Origin: an uncultured Clostridia bacterium
Lineage (GTDB): Bacteria; Bacillota; Clostridia; Oscillospirales; Oscillospiraceae
Assembly (NCBI GenBank): GCA_945482615.1
Contig: CALYRG010000007.1
Coordinates: 1-44,945 of the forward strand
Length of the DNA: 44,945 nucleotides
Direction: 5' to 3'
The translations under genes were made by a program, and so were the position numbers. The notes beneath the pieces were generated by a model. It searched no databases and was not told the origin of the DNA. It saw only the letters and a list, made by a program, of their open reading frames with translations. This document shows, in pieces, positions 1 through 7,797 of this stretch. Position 1 is the stretch's first letter. Each line of letters begins with the position of its first letter.

Positions 1-200
1 ATCGCCCGCCCCCTCGTAGGGGCGATTATCAATCGCCCGCCCCCTCGTAGGGGCGATTATCAATCGCCCGCCCCCTCGTAGGGGCGGTTATTAACCGCCC
101 GCCCCCGGTGGGGGCGATGATCAATCGCCCGCCCCCTCCGGTAGGGGCGATTATCAATCGCCCGCCCCCCGTAGGGACGATTATCAATCGCCCGCAACGT
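1..200. repeat. Tandem array of about 31-bp palindromic units (family A)
   Basis: Units start near 16, 47, 78, 108, 141 and 171, with a partial unit at the window edge, so the period is 30-33 bp. Each carries GTAGGGGCG followed by a hairpin such as GGGCGATTATCAATCGCCC (8-bp arms, 3-nt loop). The unit at 78 has GGTT/AACC where the others have GATT/AATC, so both arms changed together. There is no gene from 1 to 352; short frames here translate only the repeat. The array could belong to a larger cluster cut by the window edge. Confidence 0.9.
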
Positions 201-224
201 AGATTCCCATTTTGCGGGGTGTTT

Positions 225-275
225 CGGGCGGTTGATAACCGCCCCTACCTTCGGGCGGTTGATAACCGCCCCTAC
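225..275. repeat. Two family A palindromes in opposite orientation, 27-bp period
   Basis: Two copies of CGGGCGGTTGATAACCGCCC, each followed by CTAC, start at 225 and 252. They face the opposite way to the array at 1-200. The block ends about 80 bp beyond the stop codon of the minus-strand kinase gene and is followed by GGGTGCG, a heptamer that recurs at other repeat block ends here. Confidence 0.88.
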
Positions 276-352
276 GGGTGCGGGGGTGATTTCGGGTGGT
301 TGCCGCTGTCACCGGGCCTGGGCGAATACGCAGCCGCAGGGATGGGGGACAA

Positions 353-2200
353 TCAGTTCCACCGCTGGTTGTACTGCGCGCGGATTCGCTGATCGTTGCA
401 TTTGAAATCGTTCAGCTTGGTGCAGCCGGAGAATATCCAACTCATGTTTATAACGCTGGCGGTATCAAAGCCGGAGACATCCAGTTCTGTCAGGCTTTCG
501 CATTTGTTGAACATCGCATACATATTAGTGACCTTGGAAGTATCAAAGCCGGAGACATCCAGTGCAGTCAGGCTTTTGCAGCTGTTGAACATCCCACGCA
601 TGTCGGTAACCTTCGCGGTATCAAAGCCGGAGACATCCAGCTCTGTCAGGCTTTTGCAATTGTTGAACATATAGCCCATGTCGGTAACCTTGGAAGTATC
701 AAATCCGGAGACATCCAGTTCTGTCAGGCTTTCGCAGCCGGAGAACATCCAGCCCATGTTTGTCACGCTGGAGGTATCCAAGCAGTTGCCAAAGTCAATA
801 GCCGTAGTGTTTACAAAACCGGAAAACAGGAAGGAGGCGTTGGGGTTGGGAGCGATGATGCCATCTGCCGCCACGGTCAGATTTCCATCCTCCATCCAGG
901 CGAGGATGCTCCTGTCCCCGGCCTCCGACACATCCCAGGCAGTCCGGGGCACATCCGAGAGGCTGTCCCGGAAGGTCACGGTTTTCACGTCAGAGCGCTT
1001 GTACGCAACCTGTCCCCAGAAGGTAAGGTCTGATCTTTCATCGATAGCCACATCCTTCTGATTCTCCGCTGCCGCCATGACGTTGACCTTGATGGGCGGC
1101 TGGGTGGGCATTGCAGGATTTTCCGGTTGGTTCTTTCCTCTCACGCCAAAGCCAAGGGCAAAACCCAGGAGCACCGCCACCACGGCAACGGCGGCGATAA
1201 CGATGTAGGGCGTTTTCTTCTTGTGATTATGAGGCGTTCCGGCGGTTTGCAGCTGGCTGAGAAACGCCCCCATGGACTGAGTACGGCTCTTGGCGGAGAC
1301 GGTCATGGCCTTTTGCAGGGCGGAGATAACATTTGCCGGGACGTTTCGACTTGTCAGCAGCTTCCAGTCCAGGGAGTCCTCCTCCACCCGGTCATTGGCG
1401 TTGGGGGGCAGCACCCCGGTGAGGGTGTAGTAAATGGTTGCCGCCATGGCGTACACGTCCGACCAGGGGCCGGAGCCGCCCCGCTGGGTGTACTGCTCAA
1501 AGGGGCTAAAGCCGCTTTTGGCCACCTGGGCGGAGGATGCGCCATTGCCCACAGAGAGGTCTTTGGCTGCGCCCAGGTCGAGAATCCGCACACCCTTGCC
1601 GGTCAGCATCAGATTGTCCGGGCTTAAATCCCGGTGGACAAGCCCTGCCTGGTGCACCTTTTCCATGGCGGAAATGGCGGGGAGAAAGATATCCTTGGCT
1701 TTCTCCCAGGGCATGGGGCCTTTCTCTTTCAGAACGGACAGGAGGGTCTTGCCCTCGATGTAGTCCATGATGATGTAGGCAGTATCGTTCTCCAGGAAGC
1801 TCTCCCGGACGCCCACAACCTCCGGGATGTCCTCCACCTTGGCCATCTTCCGGGCCTCCCGGAGGAAAGAGTCCATACCGGTGGTGCGAACATCCTGAGA
1901 AGCGGAATCACTGGCCCATTGCAGGGAGCAGCTCATGGTGGTAAACCGGCTGGCAAGGCCCCTGGGGTAGAACTCCTTGATGGCAACCTTCCGCTGCAGG
2001 CTCAGATCGTAGCCAATATAGGTAATGCCGAAGCCGCCCTGGCCCAGCACCCTGCCCACCACATAGTGGCCGTTCAGCACCGTTCCCCGGGGAAGCACGA
2101 AATTGTCTTGCTGCCCCCTGGGATCAAAGCCGCAGTGGGGACAGGGGTAGCCCTGAATTTCCTCCATACAGCCAAAGCAACGGTTAAACTGCATACACAT
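353..2200 (-). CDS. Membrane Ser/Thr protein kinase with zinc ribbon and BspA-type LRR tail
   Basis: Predicted receptor-like kinase of 615 residues. An N-terminal zinc ribbon (CxxC at residues 8-11, CPHC at 20-23) precedes a kinase domain at about 45-315 with glycine loop GQGGFGITY (53-61), Lys75 in VAIKEF, HRD at 189-191, and DLG in place of DFG at 208-210. All catalytic residues are present, so activity is likely. One membrane helix spans about 331-353. Beyond it, outside the cell by inference, lie about five 26-residue repeats of the DUF285/BspA leucine-rich type (LDVSGFDTSKVTDM). It has no PASTA domains, unlike PrkC. It has its own promoter-like sequence and is separated from the next gene of the island by 475 bp of repeats. 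The ligand and the substrate are unknown. Confidence 0.88.
   Translation of the reverse strand: MCMQFNRCFGCMEEIQGYPCPHCGFDPRGQQDNFVLPRGTVLNGHYVVGRVLGQGGFGITYIGYDLSLQRKVAIKEFYPRGLASRFTTMSCSLQWASDSASQDVRTTGMDSFLREARKMAKVEDIPEVVGVRESFLENDTAYIIMDYIEGKTLLSVLKEKGPMPWEKAKDIFLPAISAMEKVHQAGLVHRDLSPDNLMLTGKGVRILDLGAAKDLSVGNGASSAQVAKSGFSPFEQYTQRGGSGPWSDVYAMAATIYYTLTGVLPPNANDRVEEDSLDWKLLTSRNVPANVISALQKAMTVSAKSRTQSMGAFLSQLQTAGTPHNHKKKTPYIVIAAVAVVAVLLGFALGFGVRGKNQPENPAMPTQPPIKVNVMAAAENQKDVAIDERSDLTFWGQVAYKRSDVKTVTFRDSLSDVPRTAWDVSEAGDRSILAWMEDGNLTVAADGIIAPNPNASFLFSGFVNTTAIDFGNCLDTSSVTNMGWMFSGCESLTELDVSGFDTSKVTDMGYMFNNCKSLTELDVSGFDTAKVTDMRGMFNSCKSLTALDVSGFDTSKVTNMYAMFNKCESLTELDVSGFDTASVINMSWIFSGCTKLNDFKCNDQRIRAQYNQRWN
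462..773 (-). repeat. 78-bp tandem repeats encoding the LRR tail
   Basis: The core GTATCAAAGCCGGAGACATC recurs at 462, 540, 618 and (with one change) 696, exactly 78 bp apart, with a decayed copy at 774. Each unit encodes 26 residues. The near identity at the DNA level suggests recent duplication, or unit number change by slippage. Confidence 0.9.
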
Positions 2201-2225
2201 TTCCCCTTTTCGCCTTGTTTTCTAC

Positions 2226-2254
2226 ATCATACCACAGAAAAACCCAATCCGCAA
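2226..2254 (-). promoter_or_regulatory. Promoter of the LRR kinase gene
   Basis: Read on the minus strand: TTGCGG (2249-2254), a 17-bp spacer, then TATGAT (2226-2231). It lies about 25 bp upstream of the start codon. The -10 matches the sigma-A consensus in five of six positions; the -35 is weaker. Confidence 0.55.
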
Positions 2255-2287
2255 TGAGAATGTGTTGAACGATGGAGAAAAGAGGCG

Positions 2288-2312
2288 TAGGGGCGATTAT
2301 CAATCGCCCGCC
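2288..2312 (+). repeat. Single family A palindrome
   Basis: GTAGGGGCG plus the hairpin GGGCGATTATCAATCGCCC, matching units of the array at 1-200. It is the first element of the 475-bp gene-free stretch 2201-2675, which otherwise holds a promoter and the repeat blocks listed separately. Confidence 0.88.
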
Positions 2313-2321
2313 GTCTGCCCT

Positions 2322-2431
2322 GCCCTCCCCTATGGGGAGGGTGCCCCCATAGGGGGCGGGAGAGGTTGTCCGTCATCGCACCGCCTCTTCCGTCACGGCA
2401 TAAGCCGTGCCACCTTCCCCATAGGGGAAGG
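2322..2431. repeat. Four-hairpin element (family C)
   Basis: Four perfect short hairpins stand in a row: CCCTCCCC-TAT-GGGGAGGG (2323-2341), GCCCCC-ATA-GGGGGC (2343-2357), CACGGC-ATAA-GCCGTG (2394-2409) and CCTTCCCC-ATA-GGGGAAGG (2413-2431). The third and fourth resemble the pair at 25143-25195 in the ethanolamine operon. No reading frame is supported. It is probably a non-autonomous mobile palindrome. Confidence 0.7.
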
Positions 2432-2438
2432 CAGTCCC

Positions 2439-2463
2439 GTAGGGGCGATTATCAATCGCCCGC
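2439..2463 (+). repeat. Single family A palindrome
   Basis: Identical in core to the copy at 2288-2312. The two copies flank the four-hairpin element, so elements 2288-2463 may have moved or duplicated as a block. Confidence 0.85.
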
Positions 2464-2485
2464 AACGCAGACGCTATAGCAGGGC

Positions 2486-2580
2486 AGGGGCGTGGTGCAT
2501 CGCACAGAGAATCGAAATCACCATGATTGCCGGTGGCAATCATGGTGATCTTGATTCGCTGCGGATCGCACTACGCCCCT
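2486..2580. repeat. Long palindromic element (family B), fullest copy
   Basis: A 95-bp near-perfect inverted repeat. The arms start AGGGGCGTGGTGCATCGCA and end TGCGGATCGCACTACGCCCC, and they meet at ATGATTGCCGGTGGCAATCA. Shorter relatives lie at 9894-9974, 13823-13908 and 16049-16110. It has the shape of a miniature inverted-repeat element and encodes nothing. Confidence 0.85.
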
Positions 2581-2585
2581 ACCTT

Positions 2586-2659
2586 CGGGCGGTTGATAAC
2601 CGCCCCTACCTTCGGGCGGTTGATAACCGCCCCTACCTTCGGGCGGTAACCGCCCCTAC
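2586..2659. repeat. Three family A palindromes, 27-bp period
   Basis: Copies start at 2586, 2613 and 2640. The third lacks the loop-side bases and reads CGGGCGGTAACCGCCC, a deletion at the centre of the hairpin. The block ends 16 bp from the stop codon of the minus-strand vWA-FHA gene and is followed by GGGTGCG. Confidence 0.88.
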
Positions 2660-2675
2660 GGGTGCGAAGATCCCC

Positions 2676-4232
2676 TTACGCCTGGAAGCTGACCCGGTAT
2701 TCCCGGGCGCCCAGCTTGATGGTGGCGCCGTTTTCCAGCTGCTGCAGGGAACCGGGAACCACCCGGGCGCCGTTGACGAAGGTGCCGTTGGTGGAGTTGT
2801 TATCCGCTACGAAGAGCTTTCCATTGCTCCACTGGAGGGTGCAGTGCCGTCCGGACATCTTGGGATCGCCCTGACCGTTGATCTTCAGGGCAATATCCGC
2901 CCGGTCGTCCCGGCCCAGCACCGCAGGCTGATCCATCCCCAGGTCAAAGGAGAAGGACTGATCCTTGTGGCCGATGACGGTGAGCAGCACATGCATGGAG
3001 GGGCCGGCGGGGGTCATAGGCTCGGTGACAAAGCCGGTGCCGCCCAGATCGAAGGGGCCGGTGGGGGTGATCCCATCCAGAGGCTTGGTGGTAAAATCCG
3101 ACTCGCCCACAGGGCCGGTGGCGCCGATATCCTGGGCCATACCGCTGTAGGGAGTTTCCTTGGGCTTTTTATTCTTCACCACCACAATAATCACCGTGAC
3201 GATGACCGCCAGGGCCGCCACCACGCCCAGAATCACTGCCACCCAGGGGAACTCCTTCTCCTGAGCCACAGGGCCGGGAATGGCGGGGGTGTTTGCCGTC
3301 TTGACCCCGGAGGACCTGGGTGCGGGCAGACCCTCGGTGGGAATGACCACGGAGTCCTCAAAGACATCCTTGCCGTCCTTGCAGTACAGGGTCAGGGTAA
3401 TGGTCTCCTCCCGGCTGGTCAGCTCGCTGCCGTGAACCAGCACAACGCTGGCGGCCTGCATGGTGTCATAGATGCCCTGGGCGATGCCCGCGGGCTTGTT
3501 GCCCTTGGCAGAGGTCTCGTAGAAGCCGCCGCCAACGGTGACCAGCATCATGTTTTTCAGGCCTTCCGCAACCTCGCGGGAGTAGTCGCCGGGGTCGTCC
3601 GGAAGACACCCCACGCCGAACACGGGGATGGTGCTCTGGGCGATGAGCTCCAGAATGCTCTTTTCCGTGATGTTGTCCTTGCCGCTGTCCTTGCCGTCAG
3701 ACAGGACGATCATACATTTGTTGAAATTGTATTCCGGGTTTCCCATCAGGCTGTCCAGGCCCTTGCTGATGGCCTTGTACAGATCGATGCTGGGAACGGT
3801 GTATTTCAGGGATTCAATGGCAGCCTTCCGGTCCTTGGAGTTGGTCAGGGGGCCGATCTCCTGCATACCTTCCCCCACGGCCAGAATGACCATGCTGTCC
3901 TTCTCCCCCATGAGGGCGCTCAGCTCCGTCAGAACCCCCAGCTGGCGTTCCTTGGACTGCTCGGACATATAGGAGGACAGGCCAACCACGCAGTAGAAGG
4001 TGGTGCCTGCTTCCATGTCCTTCATGGTGGTGACGGTTGCCTCCACAGCTTCGCCGTCGATGGCGACGCCCAGCTCCGCCTTGGCAGGCAGCGGTGCGCC
4101 GGGCACCATCAGGTACTCATCGTCGCAGATGTAGTAGGCATGGAGCAGCAGGCTGTTTTCCAGGGCGCCGGCGCTGAGGCTCAGGGAAAAGAGCATCAGC
4201 ACTGCCAGCAGAATGGCGATCAGTTTCTTCAT
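2676..4232 (-). CDS. Secreted-side vWA domain, membrane helix, cytosolic FHA domain protein
   Basis: 518 residues. A signal sequence covers about 1-23, then a von Willebrand A-like domain at about 78-245 (strand with MIVLSDGKD at 174-182), one membrane helix at about 328-353, and a canonical FHA domain at about 430-518 with LGRD, SGRHC and NSTNGTF. The FHA should bind phosphothreonine inside the cell while the vWA domain faces outward. The metal-site motif DxSxS is not intact: the matching stretch reads VVGLSSYM (82-89), with Gly for the Asp, so metal-dependent adhesion is doubtful. The ribosome site GAGGTG precedes the start. It lies 2 bp from the phosphatase gene, so it is translated in the same operon. 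Confidence 0.88.
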   Translation of the reverse strand: MKKLIAILLAVLMLFSLSLSAGALENSLLLHAYYICDDEYLMVPGAPLPAKAELGVAIDGEAVEATVTTMKDMEAGTTFYCVVGLSSYMSEQSKERQLGVLTELSALMGEKDSMVILAVGEGMQEIGPLTNSKDRKAAIESLKYTVPSIDLYKAISKGLDSLMGNPEYNFNKCMIVLSDGKDSGKDNITEKSILELIAQSTIPVFGVGCLPDDPGDYSREVAEGLKNMMLVTVGGGFYETSAKGNKPAGIAQGIYDTMQAASVVLVHGSELTSREETITLTLYCKDGKDVFEDSVVIPTEGLPAPRSSGVKTANTPAIPGPVAQEKEFPWVAVILGVVAALAVIVTVIIVVVKNKKPKETPYSGMAQDIGATGPVGESDFTTKPLDGITPTGPFDLGGTGFVTEPMTPAGPSMHVLLTVIGHKDQSFSFDLGMDQPAVLGRDDRADIALKINGQGDPKMSGRHCTLQWSNGKLFVADNNSTNGTFVNGARVVPGSLQQLENGATIKLGAREYRVSFQA

Positions 4233-4234
4233 AG

Positions 4235-4957
4235 TTACACCTCAATTATTACCGCAACGGCTGTATTGTTGTCCACATCGTCGTACTTTCTCAGGTTTGC
4301 CCGGGTTCGCAGGGAGCTGAGCCATTGGGCGGCAGAGTCAGCCCAGTGAAGATCCATCATGATCTCCTCCTCGCACAGCCGCTCCCACAGGCCGTCGGTG
4401 CACAGTAAGAATGCGTGTCGTCCCCGCTGGAGCTTCACCGGCTCGTGAATTTTGGGCTTGATGTTCTCCTCCCCCAGGACATAGAGCACCTTGCTCCGGT
4501 CGGGATGCATGGGGATCTGCTGCCGGGTGATCTCCCCCTGGAGCACATGGAGCTGACACACGGACTGATCCAGGGTCAGGTCCGCCACCTCCCCATTGTA
4601 GAAGTGGTAGAGCCGGGAATCGCCGGTGTGGGCCCAGATGGCCTTGTTCCCGTCAAAGTACAGGGCCACCGCCGTGGTCTTCATGTGCCAGGGGCCGTCC
4701 CGCTTGCACAGAATCTCGCTGTTGGCGTCCTCCATCCAGGCCATGATCTGCTCCTGGGTGGGGAGCTTGTCCTCGATGCGGAAGCGGCTGAGGGCCTCCA
4801 CCGCGATTTTGGAGGCATCCGCTCCGCCGCCGTGGCTGCCCAGTCCATCGGCCACCACCGCAAAGCCACGGCTGTCCGTCAGCTTGCAGCCGCTCAGGGA
4901 GTCCTCGTTCTCCCGCCGGGTGCCGATATCGGTATATTTGCATAAATCAATTTTCAT
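4235..4957 (-). CDS. PP2C-family Ser/Thr protein phosphatase, soluble
   Basis: 240 residues with no membrane segment, so it is predicted cytosolic. It removes phosphate from Ser/Thr, using two metal ions held by Asp residues. Visible PP2C motifs in order are RRENEDS near the N terminus, VADGLGSHGGG, KTTAVAL, GDSRLY, DGLW and DNNTAV at the C terminus. The size matches the minimal PrpC-type catalytic domain. The gene is wedged between the vWA-FHA gene (2 bp) and the kinase-FHA gene (4 bp), which points to co-translation and to a job reversing the action of the kinases in this operon. Confidence 0.93.
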   Translation of the reverse strand: MKIDLCKYTDIGTRRENEDSLSGCKLTDSRGFAVVADGLGSHGGGADASKIAVEALSRFRIEDKLPTQEQIMAWMEDANSEILCKRDGPWHMKTTAVALYFDGNKAIWAHTGDSRLYHFYNGEVADLTLDQSVCQLHVLQGEITRQQIPMHPDRSKVLYVLGEENIKPKIHEPVKLQRGRHAFLLCTDGLWERLCEEEIMMDLHWADSAAQWLSSLRTRANLRKYDDVDNNTAVAVIIEV

Positions 4958-4961
4958 AGTG

Positions 4962-6254
4962 TTATCCTATCCTGTACTGCTCCTGTCCTCCGAAGGCCAG
5001 AAGACAGCCGGTTACATCATACCATTTTCCATGCTGGAGCTGACTTTTCCCATTGGGGGAAACACAGATGGTGCCGTAGGTGGAGCACTCGTCGCAGGCC
5101 AGCACCCTGCCGTCCTTCTTGGCATAGAGCCGAAGCTGCACCCGGCTGACCCCCTTGGTTGTTGGGGGATACGCCACATGGCACTCCGGATTCCTGCCCA
5201 GAGTGAAATACTGCTCCAGGGGCAGATTCCAGGCCCTGCCCGCGAACTGGCCGCTCTGGCAGCGAAGCACTCTGCCGGAGGCCGGGCCCTGGGGCTTGGC
5301 ACCGCCGCCAATGGAGACACCGCCGCCCTGCTGGACATAGCTTGCCGTGTTCGGCTTGCCTCCTCCGGGCATGACCTCTCCGAAGAGCGCATAGTAGAGC
5401 TGATCCATCTTCTGGGTACGGTTTGCAGCCTTCACCGCCATGCCGTGATCCAGCGCCTTGTACACCTGCTCCGGAAGTCCCGGGCGGAGCTTCCGAAGGG
5501 GGATCAGGGAGTCCGTGGTGTAGCGCTCCGTGGCCTTGGGGGGGAGCTTGCCGCTGAGGCTGTAGTAGATGGTCACGCACAGGGAGTACACATCGGTATA
5601 GGGCCCCTGCTGGATCACGCTGGAAAACTGCTCCCAGGGGGCAAAGTTGCCCTTGACGTAGGCGGTCATGGCCCCATCCTGGCTGTAGGAGCGGACGTTG
5701 CCGAAGTCGATGAGCTTTCTCTGGCCGTTTTTCAGCAGAAAGATATTGTCGGGGCTCACGTCCCGGTGGATCACACCGGCGGCATGGAGCCTGCCCAGGG
5801 TGACCATGATGGGCTTGACGATTCCGGAAAGCTCCTGCCAGCCCATGGGGCCGTCCTTCTGGAGCTTCTTGCCCAGGGTAGTGCCGTCCAGATACTCCAT
5901 CACATAGTAGCTGGTGCCGTTTTCCAGGAAGGCGTGGTACAGCCGCACCACATCCCGGACGTCCTGAAGCTGAACCAGCATCATGGTCTCCTTGGAAAAG
6001 CTGGCCTTGATTTTTTCAAAGCTCTGCTTGCTCTCCTGGCTGGTGGGAAGCACCGTCACCTTGTCCGGCCCCCGCTGAACCTGGGAGGTGGGGAACAGCT
6101 CCTTCACCGCCACCATGCGGTTGGAGGATACGTCCCTGGCCATGTAGGTGATGCCAAAGCCGCCCTGCCCGAGAACATCCCCGATCTGGTACTGCCCATG
6201 GAGGGTATAGCCGTAGGGCAGTGCCTGGGGGCTTCTGGACTTGTTTCCGGTCAT
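4962..6254 (-). CDS. Soluble Ser/Thr protein kinase with C-terminal FHA domain
   Basis: 430 residues with no membrane helix. The kinase domain (about 20-285) has GQGGFGITY (29-37), Lys51 in VAVKE, HRD at 163-165 and DFG at 183-185, all intact. A glycine-rich linker leads to an FHA-like domain at about 350-430. There the usual motifs are altered: GRNPECH is kept, but SRxH reads SRVQ and SxNGT reads STYGT, so phosphothreonine binding may be weak or changed. Start ATG with GGAGGG 8 bp upstream. In tight operon with phosphatase genes on both sides. FHA-linked kinases commonly recognise their own autophosphorylation sites; that is family knowledge and was not seen directly. Confidence 0.93.
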   Translation of the reverse strand: MTGNKSRSPQALPYGYTLHGQYQIGDVLGQGGFGITYMARDVSSNRMVAVKELFPTSQVQRGPDKVTVLPTSQESKQSFEKIKASFSKETMMLVQLQDVRDVVRLYHAFLENGTSYYVMEYLDGTTLGKKLQKDGPMGWQELSGIVKPIMVTLGRLHAAGVIHRDVSPDNIFLLKNGQRKLIDFGNVRSYSQDGAMTAYVKGNFAPWEQFSSVIQQGPYTDVYSLCVTIYYSLSGKLPPKATERYTTDSLIPLRKLRPGLPEQVYKALDHGMAVKAANRTQKMDQLYYALFGEVMPGGGKPNTASYVQQGGGVSIGGGAKPQGPASGRVLRCQSGQFAGRAWNLPLEQYFTLGRNPECHVAYPPTTKGVSRVQLRLYAKKDGRVLACDECSTYGTICVSPNGKSQLQHGKWYDVTGCLLAFGGQEQYRIG

Positions 6255-6268
6255 ACGCCGGCCCTCCG

Positions 6269-7213
6269 TCAGAAGCCCAGAATGACAGCGGTGAAGTTAT
6301 CCTGTCCCCGGGCCTGTGCCGCCAGCACCTGATTTTCCATCAGGGAGGCCGCCTGGGTCACGTCCGGGCATTTGGTGAGGATCTCCGCCATCTGCTGATC
6401 CGAAAGGGTTCCGAAGACACCATCGCTCATCAGCAGAATCCGGTCTCCGGGGGCAATGGCGATGGAGGAACGGCTGGCGCTGAGGTAGCGCAGCTTGCCC
6501 ATACCGATGAAGCTGGTGAGCTTTTTGCCGTCGGGGTTATTCATGGCATCCTGGATGCTCATGCGCCCCGCCTGAACCTCCGGCATCCACTCGGTGGTGA
6601 GCTGGTTGTGCTCCGGGTTGACCTGGTTCATCACGCCGCCCCGGAACAGATAGATCCGGCTGTCGCCTACCGAGGCCCAGGAGAACTTCTTGCCGTCGGA
6701 GAGCACCGCAAGCAGCGTAGAGCCGCTTTTGTAGATTCCCTCCGGGCCCAGCATCTTGTTGATGTCGGCGCAGATGCTCTCCACCATCTGGGGCAGGATG
6801 GTATCCATGGTGTTCGGGCGGAACTGGGGGGCTGCTGCGTGGACATCCTGGACGATCCGGCCGCTGACCTTTTCGCCGCCGGACAGGCCGCCCATGCCGT
6901 CGGCCACCACGGCCAGAACACCGGCGCCGCCAAACACGGACTCCACACACTTGTTATCCTGCTGGGAGGGCCGTGCGCCCTGGTTGTGCACGATGCCCAC
7001 GGAGCAGACCTGGCCCTTTCTCCTGCCGGTCAATGCCGCTGCCTCCTCTGTGTTGGAAATGGGGTCCATCCGGGCTGATCTGCGGCCCAGGGCGCGGTTT
7101 TCCTGGGCCACCCGGGCTGCCAGCTTGTCCGCCCGGACGGTGAGCAGAATCACCGCGATGAGATCCAGTCCCAGCAGAGCCAGCAGGGAGAAGAACATAA
7201 TTTTCATCATCAT
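6269..7213 (-). CDS. Membrane-anchored PP2C-family phosphatase
   Basis: 314 residues. An N-terminal membrane helix at about 4-26 is followed by a charged linker and a PP2C domain at about 75-314. Motifs are VVADGMGGLSGGE, GSTLLAV, SVGDSRIY, LMSDGVFG and QDNFTAVIL; the first metal motif reads RPSQQDN rather than RxxNED, which is common in the family. It is the second phosphatase of the island and differs from the soluble one by being held at the membrane. Three ATG codons in a row (7213, 7210, 7207) make the exact start uncertain; the first is best spaced from AGGA. Confidence 0.9.
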   Translation of the reverse strand: MMMKIMFFSLLALLGLDLIAVILLTVRADKLAARVAQENRALGRRSARMDPISNTEEAAALTGRRKGQVCSVGIVHNQGARPSQQDNKCVESVFGGAGVLAVVADGMGGLSGGEKVSGRIVQDVHAAAPQFRPNTMDTILPQMVESICADINKMLGPEGIYKSGSTLLAVLSDGKKFSWASVGDSRIYLFRGGVMNQVNPEHNQLTTEWMPEVQAGRMSIQDAMNNPDGKKLTSFIGMGKLRYLSASRSSIAIAPGDRILLMSDGVFGTLSDQQMAEILTKCPDVTQAASLMENQVLAAQARGQDNFTAVILGF

Positions 7214-7230
7214 ATCATTTCCTCATTGAT

Positions 7231-7797
7231 TCATTGGTCTGCGGAAGGATCGTCCACCACGGAAGGGGGATTCACCTCGGGAATATTGCTGTCCGCGGGA
7301 GGATTATTTTCCGCGGGAGGATTGTTTTCCGCGGGAGGATTGTTTTCCACGGGGGGATTGTTTTCCGCGGGGGGATTGTTTTCCGCGGGAGGATCGTCGG
7401 ACACCGGAGGATCGCTCACCTGCGGGATTTGCTGGTCCCCCGGAGGCGTGGTCTGCGGCGGAGTGGTGGCCTCGCTATTTTCGGGTGGTGCCCCGTTTGC
7501 GGGAGGCGGGTTGTTATTGTCTTCGGATTTGGGGCTGCCGGAGCCTGTTCTGTCGGTGTCCAGTGTCTCGCCGTTTGTGGGCTCCGTGGTGGCTTCCGTA
7601 GCCGCCTCCGTTGTGGCCAGGAAGTTTTCGGGGATCCGGGGGCCGGTAGAGCCGGTGGGGTCGGTCTCCTCGGGGGCCTGCGCCGGACGGAAGGCCATAA
7701 AGCCCGTCACCACCACGGCAGCCGCCAGGAGCAGGGCCAGAACCGCCAGGACATTGCGCCAGGCCTTCGCCCGTTTCCATTTTTTCTCAGCGGTCAT
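7231..7797 (-). CDS. Membrane protein with proline/asparagine hexapeptide repeats
   Basis: About 188 residues from the ATG at 7797; an upstream TTG at 7806 is poorly placed for the GAGAGG site. A short basic N terminus is followed by one membrane helix, then a low-complexity acidic tail rich in Pro, Glu, Asn and Thr. The tail includes about six copies of PPAENN. The positive-inside rule puts the tail outside, so it may act as a wall-spanning stalk or as a threonine-rich target. No enzyme motif is seen. It overlaps the next upstream gene by 11 bp, so it is part of the operon. The function is unknown. Confidence 0.75.
   Translation of the reverse strand: MTAEKKWKRAKAWRNVLAVLALLLAAAVVVTGFMAFRPAQAPEETDPTGSTGPRIPENFLATTEAATEATTEPTNGETLDTDRTGSGSPKSEDNNNPPPANGAPPENSEATTPPQTTPPGDQQIPQVSDPPVSDDPPAENNPPAENNPPVENNPPAENNPPAENNPPADSNIPEVNPPSVVDDPSADQ
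7290..7395 (-). repeat. 18-bp repeats encoding PPAENN
   Basis: About six near-identical copies of GGAGGATTGTTTTCCGCG (plus strand) stand head to tail inside the proline-rich gene, each encoding one hexapeptide. Silent changes between copies are few, so the array is young or kept uniform by slippage. Confidence 0.9.

Noticed and set aside
1-275. CRISPR array
   Set aside because: The regular palindromic repeats have no unique spacers of constant length; the gaps are themselves repeat sequence, and no cas gene is present.
108-392. Small protein with repeated INRPP motifs
   Set aside because: It is a translation of the tandem palindromes, with no ribosome site, and it runs into the opposite-strand kinase gene.
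2262-4349. 695-residue plus-strand protein
   Set aside because: It lies antisense to the vWA-FHA gene and through repeats. Its composition is that of a high-GC shadow frame, and the minus-strand gene has clear domains and a ribosome site.
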